A stretch of 64,000 bases of DNA from Labrenzia sp. DG1229. Its GTDB lineage: Bacteria; Pseudomonadota; Alphaproteobacteria; Rhizobiales; Stappiaceae. The notes under the pieces were generated by a model. That model searched no databases, was not told where the DNA came from, and was given only the letters and a program-made list of their open reading frames with translations. Of this stretch, positions 1-10,130 are shown piece by piece. How positions within the stretch are numbered: the stretch's first letter is position 1; each line of letters starts with the position of its first letter. The stretch covers positions 400,939-464,938 of the forward strand of contig NZ_KI928919.1 of the NCBI RefSeq assembly GCF_000521215.1, read 5' to 3'. The position numbers and the translations under genes are program-made.

Positions 1-635
1 TGACCCGTCCGGCGAGGCCCTATCGCGGTTCCTTGTGGTTCGGGGGCGCGGAACGCTGTTTTGCATCGAAAAAGCAGCACGCCAAACCAGAAGGAATTGC
101 TTTTGTCCCGCAAAATCCGGACCACGGATTTGATCCCCTCAAGCGCCTGAACTGGCAATGGCGCCAGGCAGCGCGAATCGTCACCGGAAGTCCCGGGTTC
201 AGCGCTTCGCAACAGGACTTGCTGGATAGCCTGGGCCTTCGTTCCCTTGGCAGCAACTTTCCCCACCAGTGGAGCCGGGGTATGCAACAACGGCTGTTGT
301 TGGGAATTGCACTGCTTGGTGAACCGCGGTTACTGATCCTTGATGAGCCCACATCCGCGCTTGACTCGTTGATTGCGGCCCAGGTCTTGCGCACGGTGAT
401 GACTTACGCTCATGAGCAAGATGTTGCACTGCTGATCGTAACGCATGACCTGGCACTTGCAGCGCGCTTTGCGACGAGATCCGCGATCATGACAGCCGGG
501 CGGATCGTGGAATTCGGCGAAACCTCAAAACTGCTGGATGAGCCGAACACGGCTTATGGAAAATTGCTGGTGAGCCATCGCAACTGGAAAGTTGCCGTGA
601 GCCATGGAGATACCATTTCCGCTGCTGCGGAATGA
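1..635 (+). CDS. ABC importer ATP-binding protein, dipeptide/oligopeptide type (5' end outside window)
   Basis: This is the C-terminal part of an ATPase that energises a peptide- or nickel-type ABC importer at the cytoplasmic face of the inner membrane. The reading frame is open from the first bases, so the N-terminus with Walker A lies upstream of the window. Visible in order are the Q-loop (AFVPQNP), a signature-like SRGMQQR, Walker B (LLILDEPTSALD) and the switch histidine (IVTHDL). The next ATPase starts 9 bases downstream and two permeases follow, so this is an operon with paired ATPases; a binding protein may lie upstream. The substrate cannot be told from sequence. Confidence 0.9.
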   Translation, partial: TRPARPYRGSLWFGGAERCFASKKQHAKPEGIAFVPQNPDHGFDPLKRLNWQWRQAARIVTGSPGFSASQQDLLDSLGLRSLGSNFPHQWSRGMQQRLLLGIALLGEPRLLILDEPTSALDSLIAAQVLRTVMTYAHEQDVALLIVTHDLALAARFATRSAIMTAGRIVEFGETSKLLDEPNTAYGKLLVSHRNWKVAVSHGDTISAAAE

Positions 636-644
636 CTTGATATC

Positions 645-1451
645 ATGTTGCGTGTCAAAAACCTTCGTGTCCGCATTCACGGCAAGGCAATATTGGATGC
701 AATTTCCTTCTGTGTGCAGCAGGGGCAAACTCTTTGCATCACCGGCGAGAGCGGTTCAGGAAAAAGCAGCTTGTTGCGTGCGCTGAACGGACTTTTGCCG
801 GCGGAATTTGAAAGGCTGGCATTTCACCCCAAAACCAGCGAGCCGTCCGAACTCAAAGGACGATGGCAAGGTGCTCCCGGTTTGCCGGGTAGCCGGTGGG
901 TCATGCAGGATCCGATAGCCGCTCTCAATCCGAAACTGCCGCTTGGAGTATCTATCGGGGAGAGTGTCTTTTCAAAGAGCCTTTCTGCGACAGAGTTAAA
1001 TGATGCGGTTTCAGAGGCAATGTCTGACGTCGAACTGCTTCCAGGACTTGCAGTCCGTCGCCCTTCAGAAGTCTCCCTGGGGCAGGCGCAACGTGCCTGT
1101 CTTGCCCGTGCGCTCGTTGCCCGGCCAGAGCTCATCTTTTTCGACGAGCCCCTCAGTGCACTCGATGCAATCGTTCAAAAGCAAGTGGCGGCCACGATGC
1201 GGCGTATTCAAATGCGGTATGGGACAACATTTATCATCGTGACCCACGATCTCGGGTTTGCAGCGACTTATGCCGATCATGTGCTTGTCTTGCGCAATGG
1301 CAAGGTAGAGGCCAACCAAAGCGCCGGAAATTTCTTCAAGTCCCCGGAAAGCCGATATTGCGAAGAGTTGCTTCTGGCTGCCACGGAGCTGGGTGGATTA
1401 CCAGAAGTCGTTCCAGCAACCCAAGGACCTGAGGTAGCTCGATCGTGTTGA
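645..1451 (+). CDS. ABC importer ATP-binding protein, second ATPase of the peptide-type system
   Basis: The 268-residue product is the second ATPase of the same importer, of the DppF/OppF class. Walker A is GESGSGKSS near residues 34-42, the Q-loop is VMQDP, Walker B is LIFFDEPLSALD and the switch histidine is in IVTHDL. The signature motif is degenerate (SLGQAQR instead of LSGGQQR), which is tolerated in some paired ATPases. The last 7 bases overlap the first permease, implying translational coupling. The C-terminus lacks the long oligopeptide-binding extension typical of OppF. Confidence 0.9.
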   Translation: MLRVKNLRVRIHGKAILDAISFCVQQGQTLCITGESGSGKSSLLRALNGLLPAEFERLAFHPKTSEPSELKGRWQGAPGLPGSRWVMQDPIAALNPKLPLGVSIGESVFSKSLSATELNDAVSEAMSDVELLPGLAVRRPSEVSLGQAQRACLARALVARPELIFFDEPLSALDAIVQKQVAATMRRIQMRYGTTFIIVTHDLGFAATYADHVLVLRNGKVEANQSAGNFFKSPESRYCEELLLAATELGGLPEVVPATQGPEVARSC

Positions 1452-2452
1452 CATCGAGCCCGCGTGTTGCACCTTTTCTTTTTGCACTCTTCCGCCGACT
1501 TCTGAGTCTTTTCTGCGTCCTCCTTGGTGTGAGCCTCATTACGTTTGCAATGACCTACTTTGCACCAGGCGACAAAGCCGCAGCGATTGCTCATGCCCGC
1601 TATCCGGATGTTCAGGCTTTTCCGCCAGAAATTCTGGAAGGAATTCGCGAGGAATTCTCCTTGAACGAACCGTTCTTCGTTCAGTTCTTCCAGTGGTTGT
1701 TCCGTTTCTTCCAGGGTGAATTCGGCAATTCCTTCGCCTCCAACACGCCGGTTTGGGACATATTTGTCGGCAATGTCACCGAGACGCTCTCGCTCACGGC
1801 GACTGCGCTACTTATTGGACTGCTGGCCGCATTTGCACTCAGTTCAGTTGCTGTCTGGCGACCGGGCAGCCTTTTCGACCGGACAGCGGTCGCCCTGGCG
1901 TCAATCGGAGCGGCCATGCCGAACTATTGGCTCGGCCTGCTTCTGATCCTTTTGTTCGCAGCTCATTTGAATTGGCTTCCTGCCTATGGCTCCGGTTCAC
2001 CCGAGCATCTGGTGCTGCCTGCGATCACACTGGCGTTCTGGATCACCGCATCGCAGACCAGGCTCTTGCGCGCATTCTTTCTGGAAGCAAAGTCGGCGCC
2101 TTTTGTGGAAACACTGAGATTGCGCGGTGTGAGCGAAAGTGAAATTTTCTGGCGCCATATCCTTCGTCATGCGGCCATTCCCGCACTCACCATGATCGGT
2201 CTGGACATTGCCAGTCTCCTTGAAGGGACCGTCATCGTAGAATTGACTTTCGCGCGTGGAGGTATCGGTTCGCTTCTGGCTGGGTCCGTGCTCTCCCGGG
2301 ACTATCCCATGATCCTTTTTCTGGTGATGTTCTCTGCGCTTGTCTACGTCTTCATCAATTCGCTGATTGAGCTGGTACAGGACGCGCTGGATCCAAGGAT
2401 TTCCTTTCTCAAGCCGCCAAAACACGATCGATCAACCGAGGCCCGGTCATGA
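1445..2452 (+). CDS. ABC importer permease, DppB/OppB type
   Basis: The 335-residue inner-membrane permease has an N-terminal membrane helix around residues 12-35, a periplasmic stretch, and a further set of helices forming the binding-protein-dependent transport domain. The EAA loop that contacts the ATPase reads LRLRGVSESEIFWRHILRHA. The residue spacing and the long periplasmic loop after the first helix fit the DppB/GsiC family. It overlaps the upstream ATPase by 7 bases and the next permease by 4 (ATGA), so the subunits are translated as a coupled set. Confidence 0.92.
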   Translation: MLTSSPRVAPFLFALFRRLLSLFCVLLGVSLITFAMTYFAPGDKAAAIAHARYPDVQAFPPEILEGIREEFSLNEPFFVQFFQWLFRFFQGEFGNSFASNTPVWDIFVGNVTETLSLTATALLIGLLAAFALSSVAVWRPGSLFDRTAVALASIGAAMPNYWLGLLLILLFAAHLNWLPAYGSGSPEHLVLPAITLAFWITASQTRLLRAFFLEAKSAPFVETLRLRGVSESEIFWRHILRHAAIPALTMIGLDIASLLEGTVIVELTFARGGIGSLLAGSVLSRDYPMILFLVMFSALVYVFINSLIELVQDALDPRISFLKPPKHDRSTEARS

Positions 2453-3330
2453 CATTCCAAACCCAGGCCGGGTTTTCCGAAGAAACCGATCTGAAAAAGA
2501 CCAAACATGGCAAGGACCTGAACCGGTTCCTGTTCCGGCTTGGGACGATGGTTCTTTGCGTGTTGGCAGTAGCGGTTACCGGCTTCCTGTTGTCGCCCTA
2601 TGCTCCGAATTCACCTGATTTTCTGAATCGACTTTCTCCACCCTCGCAGGCGCATTGGCTTGGCACCGACCAGCTTGGCCGCGATGTTGCGACAAGACTG
2701 CTTTACGGAGGCATTTGGTCCATCGGGCTGGCGTTTTTGATTACGTTTGCCGGCGCCGTCATGGGGACCATGATCGGCCTTGTGGCAGGTCATTTCGGAC
2801 GGGTGACCGACGTTGCGCTGATGCGTGTGACGGACAGCTTCTTTGCTTTTCCGGAGCTGGTTGCCGCAGTGACCATCGCGGGGGTGTTGGGACCGAACAC
2901 GGCCAATATGGTTTTCGCCCTCATTCTGGTCGGCTGGATGAAATTTGCTCGGCTTGTGCGGAGCCTCGGCATTGACCTGGTTCATCGCGATTTCGTGGTG
3001 CAGGCACGCCTGAATGGGTTGCCATCCACGCTGATCCTGTGGCGTCACATCTTGCCGAATATCGGACCCAGCCTGTTGGTTCTATGGACCAACGCCTGGT
3101 CCAGAAGCATTCTGTCCATATCCGGTTTGAGTTTTCTGGGGTTCGGAGTACAGCCCCCGAATGCGGAATGGGGCGCCATGCTGCTCGATGGCAAGGCTTA
3201 TATGCAAACGGCTCCGTATCTCATGATTTTCCCGGGCCTGGCCATTCTTTCGTGCGTTCTTGCCATCAATCTGGCGGGCGATCGGTTGCGCGACCTTCTG
3301 GGAAGCAATGCAGTCGGGACGGAAAAATAA
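2449..3330 (+). CDS. ABC importer permease, DppC/OppC type
   Basis: The 293-residue product is the second permease. It has a polar N-terminus, a first helix around residues 28-48, the DppC landmark HWLGTDQLGRDV just after it, and then five or so more helices. The EAA loop is ARLNGLPSTLILWRHILPN. It completes an ATPase-ATPase-permease-permease operon. The start codon overlaps the stop of the previous permease (ATGA). Confidence 0.92.
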   Translation: MTFQTQAGFSEETDLKKTKHGKDLNRFLFRLGTMVLCVLAVAVTGFLLSPYAPNSPDFLNRLSPPSQAHWLGTDQLGRDVATRLLYGGIWSIGLAFLITFAGAVMGTMIGLVAGHFGRVTDVALMRVTDSFFAFPELVAAVTIAGVLGPNTANMVFALILVGWMKFARLVRSLGIDLVHRDFVVQARLNGLPSTLILWRHILPNIGPSLLVLWTNAWSRSILSISGLSFLGFGVQPPNAEWGAMLLDGKAYMQTAPYLMIFPGLAILSCVLAINLAGDRLRDLLGSNAVGTEK

Positions 3331-3335
3331 CGATC

Positions 3336-4223
3336 ATGGATTTCAAGGGTATCGGTTTACGGATCGGCGCAACGGCATTCTTTACGCTGATGGTCCTTTT
3401 CATCAAATGGCTGTCCGACACGATCCCTGTAGGACAGGTGGTCTTTTTCAGAAGCGCATTTGCTCTGATTCCACTGGTATTGTTCCTGTTGTGGACACGA
3501 GATTTTCCTTCCGGCCTCAAAACGAACCGTCCTGGAAGTCATGTGGTCCGTTGCGTCCTGGGCTGCCTTGCCATGTTTGCCAGTTTCGCCAGCCTGAAAT
3601 ACCTGCCGTTGTCTCATGCTTCCGTCATCGGCTATCTGGCGCCGGTTCTGGCTGTTGTTCTGGCGGCAATCCTGCTTGGCGAAACCGTAAACGGCGCCCG
3701 CTGTTTTGGTGTCCTCTTCGGTTTCGCCGGCATGCTCGTTCTTGTGCTTCCCACGGCCATAGCGGCAAATGTTGACACATCATATATGCTTGGTGTCGGT
3801 CTGGCCTTGGCAATGGCAATTCTGACCGCAGGAGCAAAGGTTCAAATCCGAAGTCTGGCGCTGACGGAGAATGCCGGTGCCATTGCCTTTTATTTTGCGC
3901 TCACTTGCACGCTCGCTGGCCTTGCCACACTGCCGTTCGGTTGGGCGCTTCCCGACTGGAACCAGCTTGGCCTGTTAGTATGCACGGGAATTGCCGGTGG
4001 GATTGCGCACATCCTGATGACGCTGAGCTACCGGCATAACGAAGTCTCCAGGTTGGCCGCCTTTGAATACCTGTCGCTTGTCTTCGCCGTGATTGCAGAT
4101 GCGCTGTTTTTCAACATTCTGCCAGAGCCCGCGTTTTACGCCGCTGCAGCCTGCATTGTCCTGGCAACACTCGTTGTCGCGCTCAAAGACAGGGATCGCA
4201 AAGTCCAAACGGCTCTTCGGTAA
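3336..4223 (+). CDS. EamA/DMT-family membrane transporter
   Basis: This 295-residue protein is almost wholly hydrophobic, with ten predicted helices in two EamA-like halves, as in drug/metabolite transporters of the RhaT/YdcZ group. The N-terminus (MDFKGIGLRIGATAFFTLMV) and the early FFRSAFALIPL stretch are typical of the family. I chose the ATG at 3336 because it starts the family-like N-terminus just after the upstream permease stop; an in-frame extension upstream would overlap that gene by almost 300 bases. It lies 5 bases after the ABC permease and is probably cotranscribed. Substrate and direction are unknown. Confidence 0.85.
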   Translation: MDFKGIGLRIGATAFFTLMVLFIKWLSDTIPVGQVVFFRSAFALIPLVLFLLWTRDFPSGLKTNRPGSHVVRCVLGCLAMFASFASLKYLPLSHASVIGYLAPVLAVVLAAILLGETVNGARCFGVLFGFAGMLVLVLPTAIAANVDTSYMLGVGLALAMAILTAGAKVQIRSLALTENAGAIAFYFALTCTLAGLATLPFGWALPDWNQLGLLVCTGIAGGIAHILMTLSYRHNEVSRLAAFEYLSLVFAVIADALFFNILPEPAFYAAAACIVLATLVVALKDRDRKVQTALR

Positions 4224-4508
4224 ACGATCCGGTGGAACGTAATGGTACGACGTACGGCGAGTACATGCTCTCAAGGTGACATCGTGCCGATCGCCAAATC
4301 CGGCTGTAGGTGCATCGACCCCGGCTGTCTGCTGGGCAAAAAAGGGTTGGTATGTCTTCATTGCAAGTGATTGAGAAACCGAAAATCTGATTTCCGGAAA
4401 CTCAGAACCGACATCTGAACGACCTGCGATCAATCGCGCGTGGTGATCTCGCGCCGGTCATTCAGGTTTGCAGTCGATCGCGATCAGCTGTTCAAGGTCA
4501 AATTCCTG

Positions 4509-5507
4509 TCAGCAATACCGCTCGGGCCCGATCCATTGCTCTGCCGAGTAACGATCCCCGTGGGCCCATCCAACTGGCAGCACAGCCTCAATACGGTCCA
4601 GATCCTTCTTGGTGAGGTTCAATGCTGCCCCCGCGATGCATTCGTGCAAGTGGTCTACAGACCGGGTGCCGGGAATCGGGATCACATGCGGTCCGCGTGA
4701 CAGCAACCAGGCATTTGCCAACCCAGCCGCCGATGTTCCCATCTCTGCCGCGAGTTTTCTGAAACTTTCCGAAATGTGCAGGTTTTCAGACAGGTTCGGC
4801 TCGGTGAAGCGCGGATTGCCGGCGAGGAACGGCAGGTCCCTTATCCGGTCGCGCGAGATCGGGTTGTCCGTCAGCAGCGAGCGACCGACAGGCGAGAAAG
4901 CGACCATGGCGACGCCAAGCTCCGCACAGGTCTGAACCAGTCCAAGATCGGGAAATCGCGTGGCGAGTGAATATTCCGATTGAACGGCGGCGACTGGAAA
5001 GGCGTTCATGGCCCGCCGCAAGGTCGAGGGCGCAATTTCGGACAGCCCGATCGCGCGAGCCTTGCCCTTTTCAACCAGGCGACCAAGATTTACCGCCATT
5101 TCTTCCGGGGTGAAGCGTGGGTCACGGCGATGCGCGTAAAACAGGTCCACACAGTCAAGGCCGAGCCGTTGCAACGACTTGTCCAGTTCGGATTCAAGAT
5201 GCTCTGCCGAATTGTCATAAAAGCGGTTGCCGTCCGGGTCGCGGGTTATGGTGGCCTTTGTTGCAATCACAAACTCTTCACGTGCTCCCGGATTGGCCTT
5301 CAGATAGGTCCCGATAGCGTTTTCCGACTTTCCCATGCCATAGACATTGGCGGTATCCAGGTGCGTTACACCCTGATCACGGCAGGTATCGAGAATTGCG
5401 TGGCTCTCGGTCTCGTTCGTGGGACCATACATGTCGGAAAAGGACATTCCACCGTAACCGACTGCCCCGACTTCCGGCCCGTTTTTCCCTAATTTGCGTT
5501 TTTCCAT
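4509..5507 (-). CDS. Aldo/keto reductase
   Basis: The 332-residue product is an NADPH-dependent aldo/keto reductase of the AKR13/YajO-like type with a TIM-barrel fold. Visible are the coenzyme and active-site segments: LDTANVYGMGKSEN with the catalytic Tyr, VIATKATI with the catalytic Lys, and FYAHRRDP, the usual (Y)xHR variant. The C-terminal IPIPGTRSVDHLHE binds the cofactor phosphate. A good ribosome site (GAGGG) precedes the ATG. It stands alone between convergent and divergent neighbours. The physiological substrate is unknown. Confidence 0.9.
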   Translation of the reverse strand: MEKRKLGKNGPEVGAVGYGGMSFSDMYGPTNETESHAILDTCRDQGVTHLDTANVYGMGKSENAIGTYLKANPGAREEFVIATKATITRDPDGNRFYDNSAEHLESELDKSLQRLGLDCVDLFYAHRRDPRFTPEEMAVNLGRLVEKGKARAIGLSEIAPSTLRRAMNAFPVAAVQSEYSLATRFPDLGLVQTCAELGVAMVAFSPVGRSLLTDNPISRDRIRDLPFLAGNPRFTEPNLSENLHISESFRKLAAEMGTSAAGLANAWLLSRGPHVIPIPGTRSVDHLHECIAGAALNLTKKDLDRIEAVLPVGWAHGDRYSAEQWIGPERYC

Positions 5508-5694
5508 TTTTGCCCTCTACCCGTTGGGGAACCTGAAGAATTCTGTCTTGCCCTGTCATTTCAGGCACACAAATGCCGAATTGAGGAGCACTGGTGGCGA
5601 CACGTCATCAACCAGTGTTTCTCAAGTGGCAATTCAAACTTCGTCACATCGGCTTCAATCAGCTGCTATCGGCGAAACTCTACAATTCATATCT

Positions 5695-5736
5695 GAAAAC
5701 GAAAACCCGCCCGATCGTCTCCGATGGGCGGGTCTT
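5695..5736 (-). terminator. Rho-independent terminator of nrdJ
   Basis: About 70 bases past the nrdJ stop, on the minus strand, a GC-rich hairpin (arm CCCGCCCATCG paired with CGATCGGGCGGG, four-base loop) is followed by TTTTCGTTTTC. Position and T-rich tail fit an intrinsic terminator for nrdJ. Confidence 0.75.
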
Positions 5737-5803
5737 GTCTGGGCGCCGGGAGCCGCGCTATGGCCGGTGGTTGGCCGGCCTTGGCGAACTCCCGACTAAA
5801 CGG

Positions 5804-8800
5804 TCAGCTGCAGCCGCTGGTCGAGCCGCAAGTGTCGCACTTCAGGCAGGTGCCATTGCGGACCATGGTGAAGTTGCCGCATTCGGCGCAACTCTCGCCC
5901 TCGTAGCCCTTAATGCGCGCCTGGGCGATCTGCTGGGCCGCTGAGGAGACCTGCGGAGCAGGGGTGGCTGTCGTGCTGATTTCAACAGCCGCGACGCCTT
6001 CTGAACCCCGTGCAAAGGCCGTCGCGACGGCGGAGACCTGTGCGGCGGGTGTATTGGCGGTCTGGACCGAGATGGCCTCGGTGGTTTCGCCTGCAGGTTC
6101 ACCCACGCTGGAGACCAGCCGGAAGCGTTCGGTTTGTCCGCGTACAAGACCGTGGGAGACAATCTGGCCGCTTTGGCCACGATCGTCGCCGGAAGATGCG
6201 TTGCCTCCAGAGGTGCCGAACACCTCCGGCGGGACATGGGCGAGGTCGTGACGACCAAGGTAGGACACTGCAAGTTCCCGGAACACATAGTCGAGGATCG
6301 ACGTTGCGTTCTTGATCGCATCATTGCCCTGGACCATGCCGGCCGGTTCGAACTTGGTGAAGGTGAACGCGTCGACATACTCTTCCAGCGGCACTCCGTA
6401 TTGCAGGCCGAGCGAGACGGAGATGGCGAAGTTGTTGATGAAGGCACGCAGTGCCGAGCCTTCCTTGTTCATGTCGAGGAAGATCTCGCCGAGGCGACCG
6501 TCATGATATTCGCCCGTGCGCAGGAACACGGTATGGCCGCCGATCTTGGCCTTCTGGGTGTAGCCCTTGCGGCGCGCCGGCAGCTTTTCCTGTTCGCGGA
6601 CAACACGTTCAACGATCCGTTCGACGATGCGTTCGGCCACGACTTCAGCCTTCGCCGCCAGCGGCTTGGCTGCGAGTTCTTCAGCAACCTCGTCCTGATC
6701 TTCCTCGTCGTCCGACAGAAGCTGCGAATTGAGGGGCTGGGACAGTTTGGAGCCGTCACGATAAAGAGCGTTTGCCTTGAGGGCCAGCTTCCAGGAGAGC
6801 ATGTAGGCTTCCTTGCAGTCCTCGACCGTCGCATTGTTCGGCATGTTGATCGTTTTGGAGATCGCGCCGGAAATGAACGGCTGGGCCGCTGCCATCATGC
6901 GAATGTGACTTTCAACCGACAGGAAGCGCTTGCCGATACGGCCGCACGGGTTGGCACAATCGAAGATCGGGTAGTGCTCTTCCTTGAGGAAGGGAGCGCC
7001 TTCCAGGGTCATCGCGCCGCAAACATGCGTGTTGGCCGCTTCGATCTCGCTCTTCGAATAGCCGAGGAAGGACAGAAGATCGAATTCCTGGTCTTCCAGC
7101 TGCTCATCGGAGACGCCAAGAGCCTTCATCTGCTCATCACCGAGGGTCCAGCGGTTGAAAACGAACTTGATGTCGAAGGCCGACTTCATGCCGTCTTTCA
7201 ATTTGCCGAGGCTTTCCTCGGAAAACCCTTTGGTGGTGAGGCTCGCCGGATTGATTCCGGGGGCCTGGTCAATGGTTCCGTGACCGACCGCATAGGCTTC
7301 AATTTCGCCAATTTCGCTTTCTGAATATCCAAGCGCGCGAAGGGCCTCGGGAACAGCACGGTTGATGATCTTGAAATAACCGCCACCGGCCAGTTTCTTG
7401 AACTTGACCAGCGCAAAGTCCGGCTCAATGCCCGTGGTGTCGCAGTCCATGACAAGACCGATCGTGCCCGTTGGCGCAATCACGGTCGACTGGGCGTTGC
7501 GGAAGCCGTTCTTTTCACCGAGTTCAAGAGCACGGTCCCATGCCTTCCTTGCCCGCTCCACCATCACCTGGTCAGGGCAGGACGCATGATCGAGAGCAAC
7601 GGGATTTGTATTGAGGCCTTCGTATCCACTTTCTTCGCCATGAGCGGCGCGGCGATGGTTGCGAATGACCCTGAGCATGTGCTTGGCGTTTTTCTTGTAG
7701 CCGGGGAAAGACCCCAGTTCGCCGGCCATCTCCGCGGACGTCGCGTAGGCAACACCGGTCATGACCGCGGTGAGTGCTCCGCAAATCGCACGACCTTCAG
7801 CAGAGTCGTAGGGAATGCCGGAAGTCATCAGCAAGCCGCCGATATTGGCATAGCCGAGACCCAGCGTGCGGAACTTGTAGGAAAGCTCCGCAATTTCCTT
7901 GGATGGGAACTGCGCCATCAGTACCGAGATCTCGAGCACGACCGTCCACAGACGTACCGCATGCTCATAGCTGTCGATGTCGAAGGAGCGATCTTCCTTT
8001 CGGAACTGCATCAGGTTCAGGGAGGCAAGATTGCAGGCCGTGTCATCAAGGAACATGTATTCCGAGCATGGGTTCGACGCGCGGATCTCGCCATCAGCAA
8101 GGCAGGTGTGCCAGTCGTTGATGGTCGTGTGGTATTGCAGGCCCGGATCGGCCGAGGCCCAGGCCGCGTAGCCGATCTGCTCCCAAAGTTCCTTTGCCTT
8201 CAGAGTTTTCAGGGTTTCACCCGTGCGGCGCGACGTCAGGTCCCATTCGCTGTCCTGGATGACGGCAGAGAGGAAACCGTCGGTCACACGTACGGAGTTG
8301 TTGGAATTCTGCCCGGCGACCGTCAGGTAGGCTTCGGAATCCCAGTCCGTGTTGTAGGTCGGGAATTCGATCTTGGTAAAACCCTGTCTGGCGAACTGAA
8401 TGACGCGCTGGATGTAGTTTTCCGGCACCATCATTTTTTTCGCGGCACGGATTTCACGCTTCAGGGCCGGATTCTTGGCCGGATCGAAGCAGTCACCATT
8501 ATCCGCTTCGCAATTGACGCAGGCGCGCATGATGGCAGACAGGTGCTTCTGGCAGATCCTGGAGCCGGTGACGAGTGCCGCCACTTTCTGCTCTTCCTTG
8601 ACCTTCCAGTTGACGTATTCCTCGATATCGGGATGATCGACATCCACAACGACCATCTTTGCCGCACGGCGGGTCGTCCCACCGGACTTGATCGCGCCGG
8701 CTGCACGGTCGCCAATCTTCAGGAAGCTCATCAGACCCGACGACTTGCCACCACCGGAGAGCCTTTCGCCTTCGGAGCGGACATGCGAGAAGTTTGAGCC

Positions 8801-9493
8801 GGTGCCGGATCCGTATTTGAAGAGGCGCGCTTCGCGGACCCAAAGGTCCATGATACCGCCTTCATTTACGAGATCGTCCTGCACGGACTGAATAAAGCAG
8901 GCATGCGGCTGAGGATGCTCGTAAGCGGTTTTCGACTTGGTCAGCTTGCCGGTCTGGAAATCGACATAGAAGTGCCCCTGGCTCGGACCATCAATGCCAT
9001 ATGCCCAATGCAGGCCGGTATTGAACCACTGCGGAGAATTTGGCGCCACCTTTTGAGTCGCCAGCATGTAGCGCAATTCGTCATAAAAAGCCTGCGCATC
9101 TGCTTCCTGATCAAAATAGCCGCCCTTCCAGCCCCAATAGGTCCAGGTGCCGGCAAGGCGATCAAAAACCTGACGGCCATCAATTTCAGAGCCGTAACGC
9201 TGATCTTCCGGCAGGTCGTCCATTGCGCTGTCGTCAGCTTCACGGCGCCACAGCCAGGACGGGACGGTGTTTTCTTCGACCGGCTTCAGTCTGGCAGGCA
9301 CACCAGCCTTGCGGAAATATTTCTGGGCCAGAATGTCCGAGGCAACCTGGGAGAACTGGGCTGGAACCTGGATGTCCTCCAGACGGAAAACGATCGATCC
9401 GTCCGGATTGCGAATCTCGCTCGTCGCAGTCCGAAATTCAATGCCGGCGTAGGGCGATTGCCCTTCCTTGGTATAGCGCCGCTCAATCCGCAT
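5804..9493 (-). CDS. nrdJ: Adenosylcobalamin-dependent (class II) ribonucleoside-diphosphate reductase
   Basis: The 1229-residue enzyme reduces ribonucleotides to deoxyribonucleotides with a radical generated from coenzyme B12, so it needs neither oxygen nor NrdB. The length matches the long alphaproteobacterial NrdJ. Visible are the N-terminal substrate-binding region with [10 protein letters not shown], the glycine-rich [15 protein letters not shown], the active-site [20 protein letters not shown], and a C-terminal TSCPD-like domain ending in a Cys-rich tail with [10 protein letters not shown] and LKCDTCGS that probably shuttles reducing equivalents. A strong NrdR-like box lies about 150 bases upstream. 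A stretch of Ala/Glu-rich sequence near residues 900-960 looks like a flexible linker. Confidence 0.96.
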   Translation of the reverse strand: MRIERRYTKEGQSPYAGIEFRTATSEIRNPDGSIVFRLEDIQVPAQFSQVASDILAQKYFRKAGVPARLKPVEENTVPSWLWRREADDSAMDDLPEDQRYGSEIDGRQVFDRLAGTWTYWGWKGGYFDQEADAQAFYDELRYMLATQKVAPNSPQWFNTGLHWAYGIDGPSQGHFYVDFQTGKLTKSKTAYEHPQPHACFIQSVQDDLVNEGGIMDLWVREARLFKYGSGTGSNFSHVRSEGERLSGGGKSSGLMSFLKIGDRAAGAIKSGGTTRRAAKMVVVDVDHPDIEEYVNWKVKEEQKVAALVTGSRICQKHLSAIMRACVNCEADNGDCFDPAKNPALKREIRAAKKMMVPENYIQRVIQFARQGFTKIEFPTYNTDWDSEAYLTVAGQNSNNSVRVTDGFLSAVIQDSEWDLTSRRTGETLKTLKAKELWEQIGYAAWASADPGLQYHTTINDWHTCLADGEIRASNPCSEYMFLDDTACNLASLNLMQFRKEDRSFDIDSYEHAVRLWTVVLEISVLMAQFPSKEIAELSYKFRTLGLGYANIGGLLMTSGIPYDSAEGRAICGALTAVMTGVAYATSAEMAGELGSFPGYKKNAKHMLRVIRNHRRAAHGEESGYEGLNTNPVALDHASCPDQVMVERARKAWDRALELGEKNGFRNAQSTVIAPTGTIGLVMDCDTTGIEPDFALVKFKKLAGGGYFKIINRAVPEALRALGYSESEIGEIEAYAVGHGTIDQAPGINPASLTTKGFSEESLGKLKDGMKSAFDIKFVFNRWTLGDEQMKALGVSDEQLEDQEFDLLSFLGYSKSEIEAANTHVCGAMTLEGAPFLKEEHYPIFDCANPCGRIGKRFLSVESHIRMMAAAQPFISGAISKTINMPNNATVEDCKEAYMLSWKLALKANALYRDGSKLSQPLNSQLLSDDEEDQDEVAEELAAKPLAAKAEVVAERIVERIVERVVREQEKLPARRKGYTQKAKIGGHTVFLRTGEYHDGRLGEIFLDMNKEGSALRAFINNFAISVSLGLQYGVPLEEYVDAFTFTKFEPAGMVQGNDAIKNATSILDYVFRELAVSYLGRHDLAHVPPEVFGTSGGNASSGDDRGQSGQIVSHGLVRGQTERFRLVSSVGEPAGETTEAISVQTANTPAAQVSAVATAFARGSEGVAAVEISTTATPAPQVSSAAQQIAQARIKGYEGESCAECGNFTMVRNGTCLKCDTCGSTSGCS

Positions 9494-10130
9494 TCTCTAA
9501 GTCCCCTTGTGTCCCCGACCGGTTCGGCCCGAACCGGTGAATTCCGCTTCTCACCCGGAAAGACGATCTCGTCAGTCCCATCGCCGGGCGTCACCCTTTT
9601 CGCCTACAGGCGCTGTCTGTATGTAGCGTTTCTTTCATCATGATGCACTATATATAGTGTTCATCAACAGGTTTGTCACGATGTGCGCCTTGTATTCGGC
9701 GCACAGAAACTCCTCTCCCGGTTTACCTGTAAAACGCGGAAGCTGTACGCTGATACTTTAGTGTTTTGGATGACCGGAGCGCCCGGAAAGGCTCCCGACT
9801 ACGCACATCGCAATGATAGGAAAGGTAATGTAAATGAATTCTTAAGGTCAAGGCGTGAGTGACAACAGCTTGTGCCAACATTGTGGGCAAACGCAAAATA
9901 TTGTGTGCCTGTGTGGATTGCGGGGAGTGGAGTGGGGACAGCAGGAACGCTTGATAATTTGCGCTTGCATTCCCGTTGCAGAAGTGCCGGACCCGCGCCC
10001 GAACTTCGCTGTGGATGACGATCATCCCGCTTTTATGAAAATTTGACGAAAATGGAGGTCGGTGGTTTCAACCCGGTTTAAGCCAGGTCTGATTAAGTGC
10101 GGAAACGAGAGGGAAAGGAATCCGCATTAC
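9494..10130. other. Divergent intergenic region, nrdJ / response regulator
   Basis: This 640-base region separates two divergent genes. Apart from the NrdR box I see no convincing gene: short open frames at 9855-10046 and 9723-10025 lack ribosome sites and family-like sequence. It must hold the promoters of both genes. I see no cobalamin riboswitch signature. Confidence 0.6.
9645..9660. promoter_or_regulatory. NrdR box upstream of nrdJ
   Basis: The 16-mer GCACTATATATAGTGT differs by one terminal base from a perfect palindrome and matches the known NrdR consensus acaCwAtATaTwGtGt. NrdR represses ribonucleotide reductase genes when dATP is high. Boxes usually come in pairs about three helical turns apart; the only candidate partner I see is a weak one near 9614-9629 (GTCTGTATGTAGCGTT), 31 bases away. 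Confidence 0.8.

Noticed and set aside
6134-8797. Two long plus-strand open frames opposite nrdJ
   Set aside because: They mirror the codon pattern of nrdJ; composition is unlike a real protein and no ribosome sites are present.
9494-9700. Cobalamin riboswitch before the B12-dependent reductase
   Set aside because: I saw no B12-box or matching helix pattern in the leader.
9855-10046. 63-codon frame with CxxC-like motif upstream of the response regulator
   Set aside because: There is no ribosome site, and the Cys spacing does not fit a known ribbon; probably chance within the regulatory region.
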